From Veillonellaceae bacterium SB90 (GTDB lineage Bacteria > Bacillota > Negativicutes > Selenomonadales > Selenomonadaceae): a DNA stretch of 64,000 bases. Position numbers and translations under genes: made by a program. Below the pieces are notes generated by a model that saw only the letters and a list, made by a program, of their open reading frames with translations, was not told the origin of the DNA and did no database searches. Every line of letters starts with the position of its first letter. Positions within the stretch are counted from its first letter, which is position 1. Positions 43,431-50,684 of the stretch are shown here, in pieces. The stretch is from positions 46,728 to 110,727 of the forward strand of contig CABJCJ010000005.1 of assembly GCA_902364065.1 (NCBI GenBank), written 5' to 3'.

Positions 43431-44540
43431 TCAGGTATCCCACCACTCTGAGAAGGCGGCTGGCGACCACAGGGCGACCTTATCCCCGATCTCGGGCGTC
43501 AGGAGCTGCCACGGAGCTCCTGTGCTGGCGGCGGTCAGATCCTGCATCGGGGCCTGCCAGGTGTGCTTGGCCAGCGCAAACTTTGAATTGTGAGCGGGCA
43601 TGACATAGCGCGCCCGCAGGTCCGTTGCCGCCTGCGCTGTCTCATCTGGCAGCATGTGGATGCGGTGCCATCGGCGGTCGTACTGGCCATTTTCCATCAG
43701 GGCTAGGTCAAAGCCGCCGAACTGCTCGCCGATGGCGCGGAAGTGCGCGCCATAGCCGCCGTCGCCGCTGTAGTAGACCTTGTGCTCCGACGTCACGATG
43801 GCAAAGGAGGCCCACTGCGTCGCATTCTGCTCGAGCAGGCGTCCGGAAAAGTGCTGAGATGGCAGCACGTGGACGTGGAAGTCCGGGAAGACCTCGATGT
43901 CCGTATCCCAGTCCTCCTCATGGAGATGCGCGGGGTCAAATTCCCAGGCCTCAAAGTACTCCCCGACGCCCAGGGGGCAGACGATTTCCCCAATCTTGTC
44001 CTTGAGCGCCATGATGGTCGGATAGTCGAGATGGTCCCAGTGGTCGTGGCTCATGATCAGGAGGTCGACGGCAGGGATGTCCGCCGCCCTGTAGACGTTG
44101 CTGCCCGAAAAGGCACGATTGAGGAAAAACACCGGCGAGGCATAACTGCTGAAGACCGGGTCGATGAGGATGCGCCGGCCGGCGAGCTGCAAGTAGAACG
44201 TCGAATGGCCCATCCAGACGACGAAGTCCTCGCTCGCGTCCTGTGCCCAGAGGTCCGTCTTCGCACTGGGCAGCGGTGCATCCGGCACCGAGCCCGTCTT
44301 GTCCTCTGTCAAATAGTTCAGCCAGCCTGTCACGAGATTCTGGTTCTCGTCCTCCATAACGCGCACAGGTTCAAGGCATTCAAAGCGCCCATTGATGTAA
44401 TGAGGCGATGCCTGCATGCGTGCCAGGCGTTCCGGCCGGAATGGCCGCCCAAAGCGCGCGGAGTGCAGATACCCCGCCCCTCCGACCGCAGCCGCTCCGA
44501 GCACGCCCAATCCCCCCAGTATAAAAGTCCGTCGATTCAT
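43431..44540 (-). CDS. Tat-exported metallo-beta-lactamase-fold hydrolase
   Basis: 369 residues. Start at ATG 44538-44540 after GGAGAGCAAG gives MNRRTFILGGLGVLGAAAVG, a twin-arginine leader. The metal-binding motif SHDHWDHLD near 165, an upstream VVWMGHSTFYLQL, HVLPSQHFSGR and a late AHNSKFAL are in the arrangement of the UlaG/NAPE-PLD-like branch. The substrate is unknown. Promoter site 4 lies about 50 bases upstream. Confidence 0.88.
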   Translation of the reverse strand: MNRRTFILGGLGVLGAAAVGGAGYLHSARFGRPFRPERLARMQASPHYINGRFECLEPVRVMEDENQNLVTGWLNYLTEDKTGSVPDAPLPSAKTDLWAQDASEDFVVWMGHSTFYLQLAGRRILIDPVFSSYASPVFFLNRAFSGSNVYRAADIPAVDLLIMSHDHWDHLDYPTIMALKDKIGEIVCPLGVGEYFEAWEFDPAHLHEEDWDTDIEVFPDFHVHVLPSQHFSGRLLEQNATQWASFAIVTSEHKVYYSGDGGYGAHFRAIGEQFGGFDLALMENGQYDRRWHRIHMLPDETAQAATDLRARYVMPAHNSKFALAKHTWQAPMQDLTAASTGAPWQLLTPEIGDKVALWSPAAFSEWWDT

Positions 44541-44584
44541 CTTGCTCTCCATTTCGTCTTTGTTTCCGTTATTTTATCTTCTCC

Positions 44585-44613
44585 ATCATAGCAAAATAAG
44601 CATTTCCTGTGAA
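44585..44613 (-). promoter_or_regulatory. TTCACA-type regulated promoter, site 4
   Basis: Minus-strand TTCACA (44608-44613), 17 bases, TATGAT (44585-44590); near-palindrome ATAAGCATTTCC/TGAAATACTTAT at 44596-44621, then GAAAATCATCTGTTAT. It serves the metallo-hydrolase gene and closely matches site 3 over about 50 bases. Confidence 0.78.
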
Positions 44614-44658
44614 ATACTTATCGAAAATCATCTGTTATTTTTTTTACGTATAGCAGGA

Positions 44659-45210
44659 TCAGGAATCTCGCCGCCATTGCCTTTTGCAGCGCCGGACGCA
44701 CCAGATGGCAAGCTTCGCAGCGCCAAAGCCGATGAGCACGCCGGCAAGGACGTCGGTCGGGTAATGGACGCCGAGGTACAGGCGGGAGAGCCCGACAAAA
44801 GCGGCTACGAGCAGCGCGGGGATGCTGTAGCGCTTCGGCAGCAGCGCGCAGATGACGAAAGCGACGGCAAACGCACAGGACGTGTGGCCGGACGGGAACG
44901 AGAAGTCCGCCGGCAGGTGGATGAGCGGATGGAGCTCAGGATGCGTGATGAATGGGCGCGGGCGGGCCACCCAGTTCTTCAGGATGACATTCGCGACCAA
45001 CGTGTTGATGACGATGGCCAACATGGCCGTCGCTCCGCAAAGGCGCGTCCTGCGGTAAATGAACAGAGCCAGTGCAATGGCAATCCAGATGGCGCCCATG
45101 TTGCCAAGGTCCGTCATCGACTCCCAGAAATCCGTCGCATCCTCCCCGCGGATGTTCTGCTGAATCCAGAGCAGGATCTGAAAGTCCAAGTCTGTGATAC
45201 GCTGCATCAT
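44659..45210 (-). CDS. PAP2-family membrane phosphatase
   Basis: About 183 residues with six hydrophobic segments. All three PAP2 motifs are present: KNWVARPRP, FPSGHTSCAF and SRLYLGVHYPTD. These enzymes dephosphorylate lipid phosphates such as undecaprenyl diphosphate or phosphatidate. Several in-frame ATGs follow AAGGAG; the one at 45208-45210 has the best spacing, while the longest frame starts at 45237. Confidence 0.9.
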   Translation of the reverse strand: MMQRITDLDFQILLWIQQNIRGEDATDFWESMTDLGNMGAIWIAIALALFIYRRTRLCGATAMLAIVINTLVANVILKNWVARPRPFITHPELHPLIHLPADFSFPSGHTSCAFAVAFVICALLPKRYSIPALLVAAFVGLSRLYLGVHYPTDVLAGVLIGFGAAKLAIWCVRRCKRQWRRDS

Positions 45211-45298
45211 CGTCATCATCTCCTTCGTTTGATGCATCTATCGTATCGAACAGACTTAAATGTGAGATAACGTTGCGCTAACATGCGCGGAAAGAATT

Positions 45299-45345
45299 AC
45301 AAAGCCCCGCCTGTCCCAATGGAATGGAACAGGCGGGGCTTTATC
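45299..45345. terminator. terminator between DoxX and PAP2 genes
   Basis: AAAGCCCCGCCTGT (45301-45314) and ACAGGCGGGGCTTT (45329-45342) form perfect 14-base arms. It lies past the DoxX stop on the minus strand. Confidence 0.88.
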
Positions 45346-45365
45346 GTAACTACCAGCAGCCTCTA

Positions 45366-45824
45366 TCAGATTAAGCTACGCTCTTCTTCACCGACTTCAT
45401 TGTGAAGCAGATAGTCGAGGCTGTAGCGGCCAGGGCCGGCGAAGATGACGCCGAGGAAGAATACGCCTTCCTCAAACGGACGCGAGGCCTGAAGAAGCGG
45501 TGCGCCGGAGGCGAGCTCGATGGAGGTCGCCATCATGAGATTGCCGACGAGGAAGAGGGCCATTGGACGGTAGAACAGGCCGAGCAGGATGAAGAGCCCG
45601 CCGAATGTCTCCGCCATGCCAGAGAGCAGGCCGAAGAACGTCGGGAATATATGGATGCCGAGCGCGCCCATCATCGAGCCAAGTGCGTTCCAGCCTTCCG
45701 GACCGCTCAAGAGCTTTGGCACGCCGTGCCAGATGAAGGCCAGGCCAATCAAGATGCGGAAGACGAGCAGACCGATGTCTTTCTTTGACGCGATGATACC
45801 GTTGATGTACTGCAATGATTTCAT
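45366..45824 (-). CDS. DoxX-family membrane protein
   Basis: 152 residues with four predicted transmembrane segments; LVFRILIGLAFIWHGVPKLL at the N-terminus and MAETFGGLFILLGLFYRPMA in the middle are family features. DoxX proteins are linked to quinone-, thiol- or oxidative-stress functions in other bacteria. ATG with AGGAGAGATCCCT upstream. The upstream region holds a promoter and a separated inverted repeat. Confidence 0.88.
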   Translation of the reverse strand: MKSLQYINGIIASKKDIGLLVFRILIGLAFIWHGVPKLLSGPEGWNALGSMMGALGIHIFPTFFGLLSGMAETFGGLFILLGLFYRPMALFLVGNLMMATSIELASGAPLLQASRPFEEGVFFLGVIFAGPGRYSLDYLLHNEVGEEERSLI

Positions 45825-45843
45825 AGGGATCTCTCCTTACTTC

Positions 45844-45894
45844 AATTTGTATATTTAACAAGTATTTATTATCTGTTTATATAATATACAAATT
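45844..45894 (-). promoter_or_regulatory. inverted repeat in the doxX promoter region
   Basis: AATTTGTATATT (45844-45855) and AATATACAAATT (45883-45894) are exact 12-base reverse complements 39 bp apart centre to centre. A promoter-like TTGTCG-N17-TATTAT on the minus strand overlaps the upstream arm. The layout fits a repressor (for example MarR- or HxlR-type) bound at two sites. The rest of the gap to 46123 shows only AT-rich sequence with no gene I can support. Confidence 0.5.
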
Positions 45895-46123
45895 ATGCAG
45901 TATCGACAAGAACGATTTTTTCATTGACTAGGTATCAAATACTTGCGTATTGCTGGTACATAAAGCAATATGACCGCATTCATCTCGGTCATTCCTGCCC
46001 TACTAATGGAAATCTAAGCAGCTCCATGTCATGATGACAAACGATTGCCAAACGAACAGCCGGAACCGTCAGCGGAGTCCTGAAAAAATTCCTGGATAAA
46101 TAAAAGTTCTGGGAGTGACACGC

Positions 46124-46172
46124 AAAAAAGCACATACCGCAATTCATATGATGGCAGTATGTGCCTTTTTTC
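46124..46172. terminator. terminator downstream of the pilin-like gene
   Basis: AAAAAAGCACATACCGC and GCAGTATGTGCCTTTTTT form long arms with one or two mismatches around a 15-base loop, with T-runs on both sides. Confidence 0.88.
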
Positions 46173-46215
46173 GATTTCCGATTTCCCGCAGCGGGTTCCC
46201 TCCGCCAATCGGAGC

Positions 46216-46878
46216 CTATTTAAGATTGTTCGTGGGCGTAGGATCGATGATGAGTCCTGTTCCACCGGGGGATGGCCCCACGTAGCCCCGGACATTTGAA
46301 AAGTAGGTCTGTCCCGAGTCCACGGCACTTTTTCCGTTATTGTTGAACAACCCTTCATCAATTATTACAAATTTATTGTTATTCCCAGCAGCGTCCTTTA
46401 TTCCCGGCAGATAATATTTGCTGGAATCTTTATTGTAATCCGCTACCAGCTGCTTGTATGTCATACCATTGTTGGCCTCTGCCGAGTAATACGAAAACAC
46501 GGTTATCCCATCAGTTTGGACTCTGGCAAACCAGGCATCTCCCTCTTTTGTCTGGATATTCAATTTCCGAGCCAGGTTCTGTCCTTCTGCACTGTCCGAA
46601 GAAATCACCAGCGTTTTATCTGGTTTCCCCTGAAGCACATCCGCCAGGTCCTCATACCTTCCCTGCCTAAGCCGTTCAATGATGTCTTTTGCTGTAGTGA
46701 CCGGCGTAAGCGGCTGCTTTGATGCTTCTTCCAGCAGGGTACCGACATTGCTGAAAACAGAGCGGATGGAGTCTGCCAGACTCCCGTTCACATTGGCAAA
46801 AAGCAGGCCTCCCACGCTCACCACGAAGGCCAATATCAATGCATATTCAACGATGCCCTGACCTTTCTGTTTTCCCAT
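46216..46878 (-). CDS. Flp/TadE-like type IVb pilin-domain protein with long C-terminus
   Basis: 220 residues. The N-terminus MGKQKGQGIVEYALILAFVV is a class IVb prepilin leader: cleavage after KGQG, followed by the glutamate at mature position 5 (IVEYA) and a hydrophobic helix. Flp pilins are normally 50-80 residues; here a 150-residue polar domain follows, ending in a Pro/Asn-rich tail. ATG after GGGAGGTGAAAACGG. No tad assembly genes are in the window, so it is an orphan with its own terminator. Confidence 0.8.
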   Translation of the reverse strand: MGKQKGQGIVEYALILAFVVSVGGLLFANVNGSLADSIRSVFSNVGTLLEEASKQPLTPVTTAKDIIERLRQGRYEDLADVLQGKPDKTLVISSDSAEGQNLARKLNIQTKEGDAWFARVQTDGITVFSYYSAEANNGMTYKQLVADYNKDSSKYYLPGIKDAAGNNNKFVIIDEGLFNNNGKSAVDSGQTYFSNVRGYVGPSPGGTGLIIDPTPTNNLK

Positions 46879-46965
46879 CCGTTTTCACCTCCCGGTTCAT
46901 TTATCATTTATTTTATCACAAGAAAGACAATTAGAAAACCGTTTTCAATCGTCCAAAAATACGAC

Positions 46966-47008
46966 AAAACCAGCCTGACGTTTTTCACCGCCAGGCTGGT
47001 TTTTTTTG
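46966..47008. terminator. terminator downstream of the secreted hydrolase
   Basis: AAAACCAGCCTG (46966-46977) and CAGGCTGGTTTT (46992-47003) with a following T-run; functions on the minus strand just past the hydrolase stop and possibly on the plus strand as well. Confidence 0.85.
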
Positions 47009-47023
47009 AGCAAGGGAATGCCA

Positions 47024-48163
47024 TCACTTCAGGTATTTCTGGTAAAAGGCCGTTATCTTGTCAAACGGAATCTTCTCCATATTGTCGTAGAGGTCCGTGT
47101 GGTTGGCACTCGGAATGATCAGAAGCTCTTTGTTCGTGCCTTTGAGCTTCTTGAAAGCACCCTCGCTGAAGTAGCGCGAATGGGCTTTCTCACCGTGGAT
47201 GACGAGAACGGGACTCTCAATCTCACCGGCGTAGGAGAGCAGCGGCATGTTCATGAACGAGAGCGCGCTCGTCGCGTTCCAGCCCTCGTTGGAGTTCACG
47301 GAACGCGGATGATAGCCGCGCTTCGTCTTGTAGTAGGCGTAGTAATCCTTGACGAACTGCGGAGCATCGGCCGGCAGCGGGTCGACGACGCCGCCCGCAC
47401 GCTTGTAGGTGCCCGTGCGGTAGTCTTCCGTGCGCTGCGCATTGAGGGCCTTGCGGTTTGCCATGCGCTCCCTGGCAATGGTCTCCGCATCCTTCTCATA
47501 GTCGAAGTAGCCGTTGGCAATCACGCGGCTCATATCATACATCGTCGAAGTTACAGTTGCTTTGATGCGCGTGTCGATGGCTGCTGCATTGAGAGCCATG
47601 CCGCCGAAGCCGCAGATGCCGAGGATGCCGATACGCTCCGGATTGACATCCGCTTCAGTCAAAAGGAAGTCGACGGCTGCCGAGAAGTCCTCCGTGTTGA
47701 TATCCGGCGAAGCGACATTGCGCACGCCGTTCACGCCGCCGCTCTCACCCGTATAAGACGGGTCAAAGGCAATCGTCAGGAAGCCGCGCTTCGCGAGCTC
47801 CTGTGCGTAGAGGCCGGATGCCTGCTCCTTGACTGCACCGAACGGGCCGCTGACGGCAATGGCCGCAAGGCTGCCCTTCTTGGCGTTCTTCGGCTCATAG
47901 AGGTCCGCCGCGAGCTCGATGCCGTAGCGGTTGTGGAAGGTGACCTTCCGATGATTGACTTCCTTGCTCTCGGGGAATGTCTTATCCCACTCGTTTGTCA
48001 GATGCAATTTCTCTGCCCCTTTCTGCTCCACAACAGTCTTCGTCTCGTTTGCCGCAGCTGCCGGATTCGCCGCTGCCTCTGCTGCCATGGCGTGGCCGCC
48101 AAGGGCAAAAGCAGTGCCAAGCACGGCCATCGCTGCCATCTTCTTCCAGAGTTTTTTTATCAT
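47024..48163 (-). CDS. secreted alpha/beta hydrolase (YcjY/dienelactone-hydrolase-like)
   Basis: 379 residues. Start at ATG 48161-48163 after AAGAGGTGCTTTATT gives a signal peptide MIKKLWKKMAAMAVLGTAFA with likely cleavage after AMAAEA. The mature enzyme shows AIAVSGPFGAVKEQ, FDPSYTGESGG, the nucleophile elbow GILGICGFGGMALNAAA (GxCGFGG, cysteine at the nucleophile position), VLVIHGEKAHSRYFSE and SANHTDLYD for the acid and histidine. A cysteine nucleophile is as in dienelactone hydrolases. Adjacent to the LysR gene at 48300. Confidence 0.87.
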   Translation of the reverse strand: MIKKLWKKMAAMAVLGTAFALGGHAMAAEAAANPAAAANETKTVVEQKGAEKLHLTNEWDKTFPESKEVNHRKVTFHNRYGIELAADLYEPKNAKKGSLAAIAVSGPFGAVKEQASGLYAQELAKRGFLTIAFDPSYTGESGGVNGVRNVASPDINTEDFSAAVDFLLTEADVNPERIGILGICGFGGMALNAAAIDTRIKATVTSTMYDMSRVIANGYFDYEKDAETIARERMANRKALNAQRTEDYRTGTYKRAGGVVDPLPADAPQFVKDYYAYYKTKRGYHPRSVNSNEGWNATSALSFMNMPLLSYAGEIESPVLVIHGEKAHSRYFSEGAFKKLKGTNKELLIIPSANHTDLYDNMEKIPFDKITAFYQKYLK

Positions 48164-48230
48164 AATAAAGCACCTCTTGCTTTCTGAAAACCATTTCAAC
48201 ACGTTCCTTGAACTGGTTTTATTATACGGC

Positions 48231-48259
48231 AAAAGGCGCTTATATTACCAATGCTTGGT
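48231..48259 (-). promoter_or_regulatory. promoter and LysR-type box of the secreted hydrolase
   Basis: Minus-strand TATAAT at 48231-48236 lies downstream of the palindrome ACCAAGCATTGGT (48247-48259), whose TTGGTA could serve as a -35 with a 19-base spacer. The layout resembles the region 41405-41445 ahead of the MFS gene. Confidence 0.55.
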
Positions 48260-48299
48260 TTAAATCCCATTTCATGCCTACCAGGCATTGACTCATTCA

Positions 48300-49193
48300 T
48301 CAATCATGTGAACCGAAGACTTCTTCGAGGCGGGCGCGCACGATGGCGGCGGCGCGCGAGAAGACCTGCTCTTTCTTCCAGATCAGGTAGTTGTGGGAGG
48401 AAAACGCCGGTGCAAACGGCCGGAAGGTCAGATTGGGATGCTCAGGCCCTTCGATGGGAACCAGGCCTTTGAAGGACAGCAGGAGCCCCAGGCGCTGCTC
48501 GGCGAGGAAGGCGGCGTTGTAGACGAGATTGTAGGTCGCCCGGATGTCGAGCTCTTCGGGATCCTTGCCGAGCCAGTGTGCAAAGACGTGATCGCGCAGG
48601 AGCTGGCGTGAGATGATCAGCTGCTCCCCGTAGAGGTCACATGGTGCAATCGCAGTCTTCTGCGCCAACGGATGGTCTCTGCGCAGGTAGAGTCCCCATT
48701 CGTCGTCAAACGGAACCTGACGGTAGACGAAGTCCGCCGGCGGCGTCTGCTGGCACAAGAGGCCAAAGTCCAGCACGCCCTTCTGCAGGGCGTCGAAAGT
48801 CTGCTCGTCGTTGCCGCTGACGAAGTGAAAGTGAATCTGCGGATAAGCGCGCCCGAGAGGCGTCAGGGCCTGCACGACGAGCCGCACGGCCTGTGTCTCG
48901 CCGCAGCCGAGATAAACGTCGCCCGCGATGAAGTCCTCGAGATGGGCGAACTGGTCGAGCGTCTTTGTCTCGATGGCCGTCATCTCCTCGGCGCGCGCCT
49001 TGAGGAAGAGGCCGGCTTCCGTCAGCTCCATACGGCGCTTCTCGCGCGTAAAGAGCGGCGTGCCGAGCTCCGCCTCGAGATCCTGCAGCTGCCGTGAGAG
49101 CGTCGGCTGCGTCAGGTGGAGCTCCTCCGCCGCCCGCGTGATGTTGCGGTGACGCGCGACGGCCAGGAAATATTTCAAGACTCGCAGTTCCAT
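48300..49193 (-). CDS. LysR-family transcriptional regulator
   Basis: 297 residues: helix-turn-helix LAVARHRNITRAAEELHLTQ, TLSRQLQDLEAELGTPLFTR and a full effector domain. ATG after CAGGAGGAAGATC. It precedes the secreted hydrolase in the same direction and is closely related to the truncated LysR fragment at 41451. Likely controls the promoter at 48231-48259. Confidence 0.93.
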   Translation of the reverse strand: MELRVLKYFLAVARHRNITRAAEELHLTQPTLSRQLQDLEAELGTPLFTREKRRMELTEAGLFLKARAEEMTAIETKTLDQFAHLEDFIAGDVYLGCGETQAVRLVVQALTPLGRAYPQIHFHFVSGNDEQTFDALQKGVLDFGLLCQQTPPADFVYRQVPFDDEWGLYLRRDHPLAQKTAIAPCDLYGEQLIISRQLLRDHVFAHWLGKDPEELDIRATYNLVYNAAFLAEQRLGLLLSFKGLVPIEGPEHPNLTFRPFAPAFSSHNYLIWKKEQVFSRAAAIVRARLEEVFGSHD

Positions 49194-49218
49194 GATCTTC
49201 CTCCTGAATTCATATACA

Positions 49219-49247
49219 AAAAAAGAGCCCCTTCAGCAGGAACTCTC
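49219..49247 (-). terminator. terminator overlapping the 75-residue gene
   Basis: Minus-strand AGAGTTCC, TGCT loop, GGGGCTCT (with G-U pairs) followed by TTTTTTT. The left arm overlaps the last codons of the small gene downstream of corA. Confidence 0.8.
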
Positions 49248-49460
49248 TCCCCAGACGGGATGACGGGCAGGCTTTAAACTTCGCACCCTTATGAGGCGCA
49301 GGGCTTCATGCATATCCACATCTTCCCGCATGCCCTCCGCCTCGTAGACGCAGAGGGGTTCTTTGACACCGAGCTCGCTGCCCGGCATGTAGACGTATTC
49401 GTTATTTTCAGGGTCGCCGTAAATGACGCCGACCCGCAGCTTCGATTCTGCAAGGACCAT
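49233..49460 (-). CDS. 75-residue hypothetical protein downstream of CorA
   Basis: Starts ATG 49458-49460 after GAGGTACGCAT, nine bases past the corA stop. The sequence has VGVIYGDPENNEYVYMPGSE and a C-terminal RVRSLKPARHPVWGE region; no domain is recognised and there is no signal or membrane segment. The ribosome site and tight spacing support a real, cotranscribed gene. Confidence 0.65.
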   Translation of the reverse strand: MVLAESKLRVGVIYGDPENNEYVYMPGSELGVKEPLCVYEAEGMREDVDMHEALRLIRVRSLKPARHPVWGESSC

Positions 49461-49469
49461 ATGCGTACC

Positions 49470-50423
49470 TCAAAACATATCGCGGTGCCAGAGCACGTAA
49501 GCACTGACGATGCTGATGCTCAGCGCGATGCAGATGACATAGAGAAAGCCGTGCGCATTGTCGGCAAACGGCACCGGCACATTCATGCCGAAAAAACTCG
49601 AGACAACCGTCGGGATGGCCAGGATGATCGTCATCGCCGCCAAGAATTTCATGACGAGGTTCTGATTGTTCGAGATGATTGACGAGAACGTATCGGCGAG
49701 ACGCCCGAGAATCTTGCTGTACATCTCGACCATTTCCTTCGCCTGCTTGTTCTCGATGATGACGTCTTCGAGGAGGTCCTCATCTTCCTCATAGGCCTTG
49801 AGGATTGGCGTCAGGCTCTGATTGTTGCGCATACGCAGCAGCTTGTCGAGCACGGCACCGTTCGAGCGGATGGCGGCATTGAAGTATGTCAGGCCCTTCT
49901 GAAGTTCCAGCAGGCGCATGATCTCACTGTTCTTCATGTCATGGCGCAGCTGGTCCTCAATCTCGTCGGAAAGCTTCGAGATCTGGCGCAGGTAACGCAG
50001 GAAGTACGTGGCCGATTTGTACAGGATCTGAAACAGAAAACGCGTCTTCTTGTACGTGCGGAAAAGGCGCGATGTGCGTTCGTTGAATTCCGTGATGACT
50101 GGCGTTTCTTCGAGGCAGACGGTGATGATGTATTCGTCCGTCACGATGATGGCGAGCGGCAGGGCATCGTAGCTGTCCTTGCCGCGGCAGACCGGCACAT
50201 TCGTCAGGACCATGACCGAGTTCTCTTCCACATCGGTATGCGAGCGTTCCTCATCATCGAGTGCGGAGCGCAGAAAATCGGGGTCAACTTCGGTCAGATT
50301 GCTGACGACCTTGAGCTCATAGGGCGTCGGATCGACGATGTTGATCCAAGCCCCTTTTTCAAGTGTCTTGAGCGTCAGCTCCTGGAGAGGGCCGCTCTCC
50401 AGGGATTTGTAGATTTGCAGCAT
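49470..50423 (-). CDS. corA: CorA-family magnesium/divalent metal transporter
   Basis: 317 residues. The N-terminal cytoplasmic domain is followed by the long helix and two C-terminal transmembrane segments, with the signature FFGMNVPVPF between them (GMN selectivity motif). ATG start with AAGGAGACTCCCAACCC upstream. The last residues VLWHRDMF are typical. A structured leader of about 200 bases lies upstream. Confidence 0.95.
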   Translation of the reverse strand: MLQIYKSLESGPLQELTLKTLEKGAWINIVDPTPYELKVVSNLTEVDPDFLRSALDDEERSHTDVEENSVMVLTNVPVCRGKDSYDALPLAIIVTDEYIITVCLEETPVITEFNERTSRLFRTYKKTRFLFQILYKSATYFLRYLRQISKLSDEIEDQLRHDMKNSEIMRLLELQKGLTYFNAAIRSNGAVLDKLLRMRNNQSLTPILKAYEEDEDLLEDVIIENKQAKEMVEMYSKILGRLADTFSSIISNNQNLVMKFLAAMTIILAIPTVVSSFFGMNVPVPFADNAHGFLYVICIALSISIVSAYVLWHRDMF

Positions 50424-50684
50424 GGGTTGGGAGTCTCCTTTCCACGGTTCCGAAAGGAAAGCAGCCGGGTTCCACTAGCAGGATAAGGTGCGGGAACGGA
50501 CGGTCGTTTCCCCCGGTGGATATTCATATCGCTTGGGATCTATCGTACTAGGGTGATCGTCCATTCTCCCCACCGTCCTTTCTGTTCTGCCTGATCCATT
50601 TCCCCCGCCGGCGGCCGGGGAATCAATTCCGCACTTCATTATATTACCAACGTGTCAATCTTGTCTAGAGAAATACTGCTTTTT
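50424..50684 (-). promoter_or_regulatory. structured corA leader
   Basis: The minus-strand -10 TATAAT (about 50639-50644) with a weak TAGACA 18 bases upstream would start an untranslated region of about 200 bases. It contains a GC-rich hairpin (TTCCCC, then GGGGGAA, about 50606-50628), a long-range pairing GGACGGT/ACCGTCC, and a 19-codon frame with a ribosome site (MDQAEQKGRWGEWTITLVR). Another frame has proline-rich codons. I do not recognise an M-box or other known riboswitch, so a metal-sensing leader is only a hypothesis. Confidence 0.45.

Noticed and set aside
46029..46361. Minus-strand 110-codon frame near the pilin-like gene
   Set aside because: It overlaps the pilin gene 3' end and its terminator in another frame and has no recognisable features.
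50424..50684. M-box or ykoY-type riboswitch ahead of corA
   Set aside because: I could not find the conserved core of these classes by eye; reported only as a structured leader.
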